Of a stretch of 64,000 bases of DNA, positions 62,107 to 64,000 are shown piece by piece (position 1 is the stretch's first letter; the number at the start of each line of letters is the position of its first letter). The notes below the pieces were generated by a model. That model made no database searches. It saw only the letters and a list, made by a program, of their open reading frames with translations, and was not told the DNA's origin. The position numbers were made by a program, and so were the translations under genes. Location of the stretch: contig JAJUHK010000004.1 of the NCBI GenBank assembly GCA_029279945.1, positions 1 to 64,000 of the forward strand, written 5' to 3'. The DNA is from Pseudidiomarina indica. GTDB taxonomy: Bacteria > Pseudomonadota > Gammaproteobacteria > Enterobacterales > Alteromonadaceae.

Positions 62107-62568
62107 ATGTATCAAGACAGCTTAGACACACCATTAGGTACGATCACCATAACTAGCAATGATGGCACAGCGATCAGTAGCGTATCCTACACGCCCGTCA
62201 GCGATGCCCCTTCTTGTGAGATTACCCAGCGTGCCAAGCAGCAATTACAAGAGTATTTTGCCGGACAGCGTACGCTGTTTGAGCTGCCATTGGCCCCAAC
62301 AGGGACACCGTTTCAACAACGCGTATGGCAACAACTCCTAACCGTGCCTTACGGGCAGACGGTCAGTTATCAAGCCATTGCTGAGGCCATTGATAATCCT
62401 CGCGCCTGTCGTGCCGTCGGCGGAGCCAACGGAAACAACCCAATCCCAATCATTATCCCCTGTCATCGAATTATTGGCGCGAATGGCACTCTAACAGGCT
62501 ATACTGGTGGAATTCATAAGAAAATATGGTTACTTCAGCATGAGGGAGCTGACTTTATCCCTTTGTAA
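62107..62568 (+). CDS. ogt: Methylated-DNA-[protein]-cysteine S-methyltransferase
   Basis: A suicide repair protein that removes alkyl groups from O6-alkylguanine. The 153-residue protein has the active site IIIPCHRIIGANG with Cys in PCHR and the helix-turn-helix PYGQTVSYQAIAEAI. It lacks an Ada N-terminal domain. I chose the ATG at 62107; an upstream TTG at 62098 is in frame. Confidence 0.94.
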   Translation: MYQDSLDTPLGTITITSNDGTAISSVSYTPVSDAPSCEITQRAKQQLQEYFAGQRTLFELPLAPTGTPFQQRVWQQLLTVPYGQTVSYQAIAEAIDNPRACRAVGGANGNNPIPIIIPCHRIIGANGTLTGYTGGIHKKIWLLQHEGADFIPL

Positions 62569-62668
62569 AGTTACGGCAAAACCGAGTACAACAGATTGTC
62601 TCGAACAAAAATTCGTTCTTTACTAAGTGTTATGAGATAACTCATAACTTCCAAAAAAGGAGATTGAC

Positions 62669-62923
62669 ATGGTTCGATTTGCATTTGCCATCTTGATGGT
62701 ATTCAGTGCGATGAATATCGCTATAGCTCAAGACACTAATGCTCAGCAAGGTCAGTTAACCACTGAGGAAGCTAAGCAGAAAGCGGCTGAAGTACAAGCT
62801 GAACGAGAAGCGCTACGGGAAAAAATGAAGGCTGAAAAAGAAGCCTTACAGCAAGAGCGTAAAAATCAAATTGATAAGTTAAAGACCAAGTCGACCAAAA
62901 AAGACGACAACGGCGACAACTGA
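62669..62923 (+). CDS. Small secreted coiled-coil protein
   Basis: An 84-residue protein with a signal peptide (ILMVFSAMNIAIAQ) and a mature part that is almost all charged helix (EVQAEREALREKMKAEKEAL) ending in a lysine/aspartate-rich tail. No family is recognised. An AAAGGAG ribosome binding site precedes the ATG. Confidence 0.6.
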   Translation: MVRFAFAILMVFSAMNIAIAQDTNAQQGQLTTEEAKQKAAEVQAEREALREKMKAEKEALQQERKNQIDKLKTKSTKKDDNGDN

Positions 62924-62924
62924 T

Positions 62925-62941
62925 AGCCAACTGTGTTGGCT
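62925..62941 (+). terminator. Stem-loop after the coiled-coil gene
   Basis: AGCCAAC and GTTGGCT form a 7 bp stem with TGT loop, but no T run follows. Confidence 0.35.
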
Positions 62942-63048
62942 GGTAGGCTCTGTTTCGGCTCCCATGAAAGTGTATAATGTGTATGACTTTGTGTTATACA
63001 TGATTGGCCGTATTATTTGATACGCTATCAATGAAGGAACATACATTC

Positions 63049-63942
63049 ATGGGATTCGAGCAGCCGGTTACATTACCTAATTTACCAGGGATGTTTTTTC
63101 GCTCCCTGTTTACCGTTGCGCGAAATGATCAAGCTGAAGCTGGAGTTCAAACGCTCCGCGCCGAATTTACTGCTCCAGCATTTTCAGTCACTCAGCTCAC
63201 TCGCTATCAACAAGCATTTGATGGTTTCGTCAGTGAAGTTCCCCTAACACTCATGTACTGTCTCGCTCAGCGCGTTCATTTAGCACAAATGCTTGGCGAG
63301 GAATTCCCTTGGCCCGCCCCTGGGCTCGTGCATGTGAGCAATAGCTTGGAACAACATCATACAATCCAACCAAGCGAAGGCTTCCACATCAAAGCGGTAA
63401 TCAAATTACCTGCCCGTGGTCCGAACGTCTCACCACGACGGCTACGTCCCAAATTTACCGTGGAATTTTGGCAGCAGGGGCAGCACGTCGTGACTTGTAT
63501 CAGTGAGTACCAAGTCATGCCTAAACAATCGGAACGTCCACGAAAAAGTAGAGAGCGTAAAATCGTTGATGCGCCTTGCGATCCTTGGCAAAAAATAAAC
63601 GTATGGTCGTTGGGTTGTAAAGTTGCGCGTGATTACGCCCGCCTCTCTGGGGATTTCAATCCGATCCATTTACACCCATTACTGTCGCGGTGGTTTGGTT
63701 TTGAACAACCGATCATACACGGGATGTATATGTCCGCTCGGGCGTTGGCTGAAATTGAACGCCATGCACAGCGTCCGGTACATAAACTTGATGTGACTTT
63801 TAAACGTCCTGTGCCATTACCGGCACAAGTGACTTTGTGGCATCAGCTGCATGAAGATGGGAGTGGAAGTTATCAAATTTGTGGGACAACGGACTACTTA
63901 CAACGTCTAGAAGGTACCTTTGTTTTAGCTCAAGACTACTAG
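63049..63942 (+). CDS. MaoC-like dehydratase (hot-dog fold)
   Basis: A 297-residue protein. The C-terminal half has the MaoC hydratase-2 motif region YARLSGDFNPIHLHPLLSRWFGFEQPIIHGMYMSARAL with the catalytic Asp/His pair; the N-terminal half is a degenerate hot-dog. Likely substrates are enoyl-acyl thioesters. The ATG at 63049 has AAGGA upstream; further in-frame starts lie at 63031 and 63004. The hairpin at 63960-63978 downstream has no T run. Confidence 0.85.
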   Translation: MGFEQPVTLPNLPGMFFRSLFTVARNDQAEAGVQTLRAEFTAPAFSVTQLTRYQQAFDGFVSEVPLTLMYCLAQRVHLAQMLGEEFPWPAPGLVHVSNSLEQHHTIQPSEGFHIKAVIKLPARGPNVSPRRLRPKFTVEFWQQGQHVVTCISEYQVMPKQSERPRKSRERKIVDAPCDPWQKINVWSLGCKVARDYARLSGDFNPIHLHPLLSRWFGFEQPIIHGMYMSARALAEIERHAQRPVHKLDVTFKRPVPLPAQVTLWHQLHEDGSGSYQICGTTDYLQRLEGTFVLAQDY

Positions 63943-63959
63943 CTTATAGTGAATTCTTA

Positions 63960-63978
63960 CAGCCCCAGTGAGGGGCTG
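63960..63978. terminator. Stem-loop near the window end
   Basis: CAGCCCC and GGGGCTG form a 7 bp stem around AGTGA. No T tract is present on either strand, so termination is doubtful. Confidence 0.3.
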
Positions 63979-64000
63979 CAAGAGTTCAACTTTATTACTC

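Noticed and set aside
62973-62978. TATAAT before the MaoC-like gene as a promoter
   Set aside because: A good -10 hexamer, but no acceptable -35 at 16-18 bp, so I do not list it as a feature.

Overview
The window is one stretch of a gammaproteobacterial chromosome of moderate GC, interrupted by a roughly 10.1 kb integrated element. Gene content and order (trmA, an epmA/efp/epmB cluster, groSL, cutA-dsbD, accBC-prmA-dusB-fis, purHD, orn/rsgA/psd, slyX, prkB, ast genes, pabA, trpS-rpe, prlC, gor) point to an Alteromonadales-type marine bacterium. Protein style suggests Idiomarinaceae (Idiomarina, Pseudidiomarina, Aliidiomarina), but that is inference from memory and not a database result.

Layout. 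1-5227 is core chromosome: trmA, a MerC-like membrane protein, the EF-P modification cluster and a DUF3016 protein. 5228-15348 is an integrated element whose borders are a 20 bp direct repeat. The right copy is the last codons of groL, so the element sits in the 3' end of the chaperonin gene and leaves it intact. It encodes a tyrosine integrase, a type II restriction-modification pair (C5 methyltransferase and an EcoRII/PspGI-like nuclease), small uncharacterised proteins, a PIN-like protein, a serine resolvase with a candidate res site, a two-helix membrane protein with a probable winged-helix tail, a repeat-rich origin-like region, a protein with family A/T7-like polymerase motifs, and a KilA-N-like protein. 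From 15332 to the end the core chromosome resumes: groSL under a sigma-32-type promoter, cutA-dsbD, aroQ-accBC-prmA, dusB-fis, purHD, maoP, a CoA-transferase, tRNA-Gly, orn, rsgA-psd, an RND efflux pump, hemE, nudC, rsd, an FKBP isomerase, slyX, prkB, rlmJ, an OsmC protein, the ast genes with an ARG-box-like site, pabA, trpS, rpe, prlC, an S9 peptidase, a YgjP-like protein, gor, a DUF3300 protein, a 2OG-Fe(II) oxygenase, malic enzyme, ogt and a MaoC-like protein.

How it works together. The core genes are mostly housekeeping: translation quality (TrmA, EF-P, RsgA, RlmJ, TrpS), protein folding (GroESL, FKBP, DsbD), fatty acid and purine synthesis, and arginine catabolism. The element combines integration, resolution, possible autonomous replication and defence. 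A tyrosine integrase, a serine resolvase, a polymerase-like protein and iteron-like repeats together suggest a plasmid-like or satellite-like element that excises and replicates. The most promising unexplained gene is the polymerase-like one at 13129-14430, preceded by about 580 bp of repeats.
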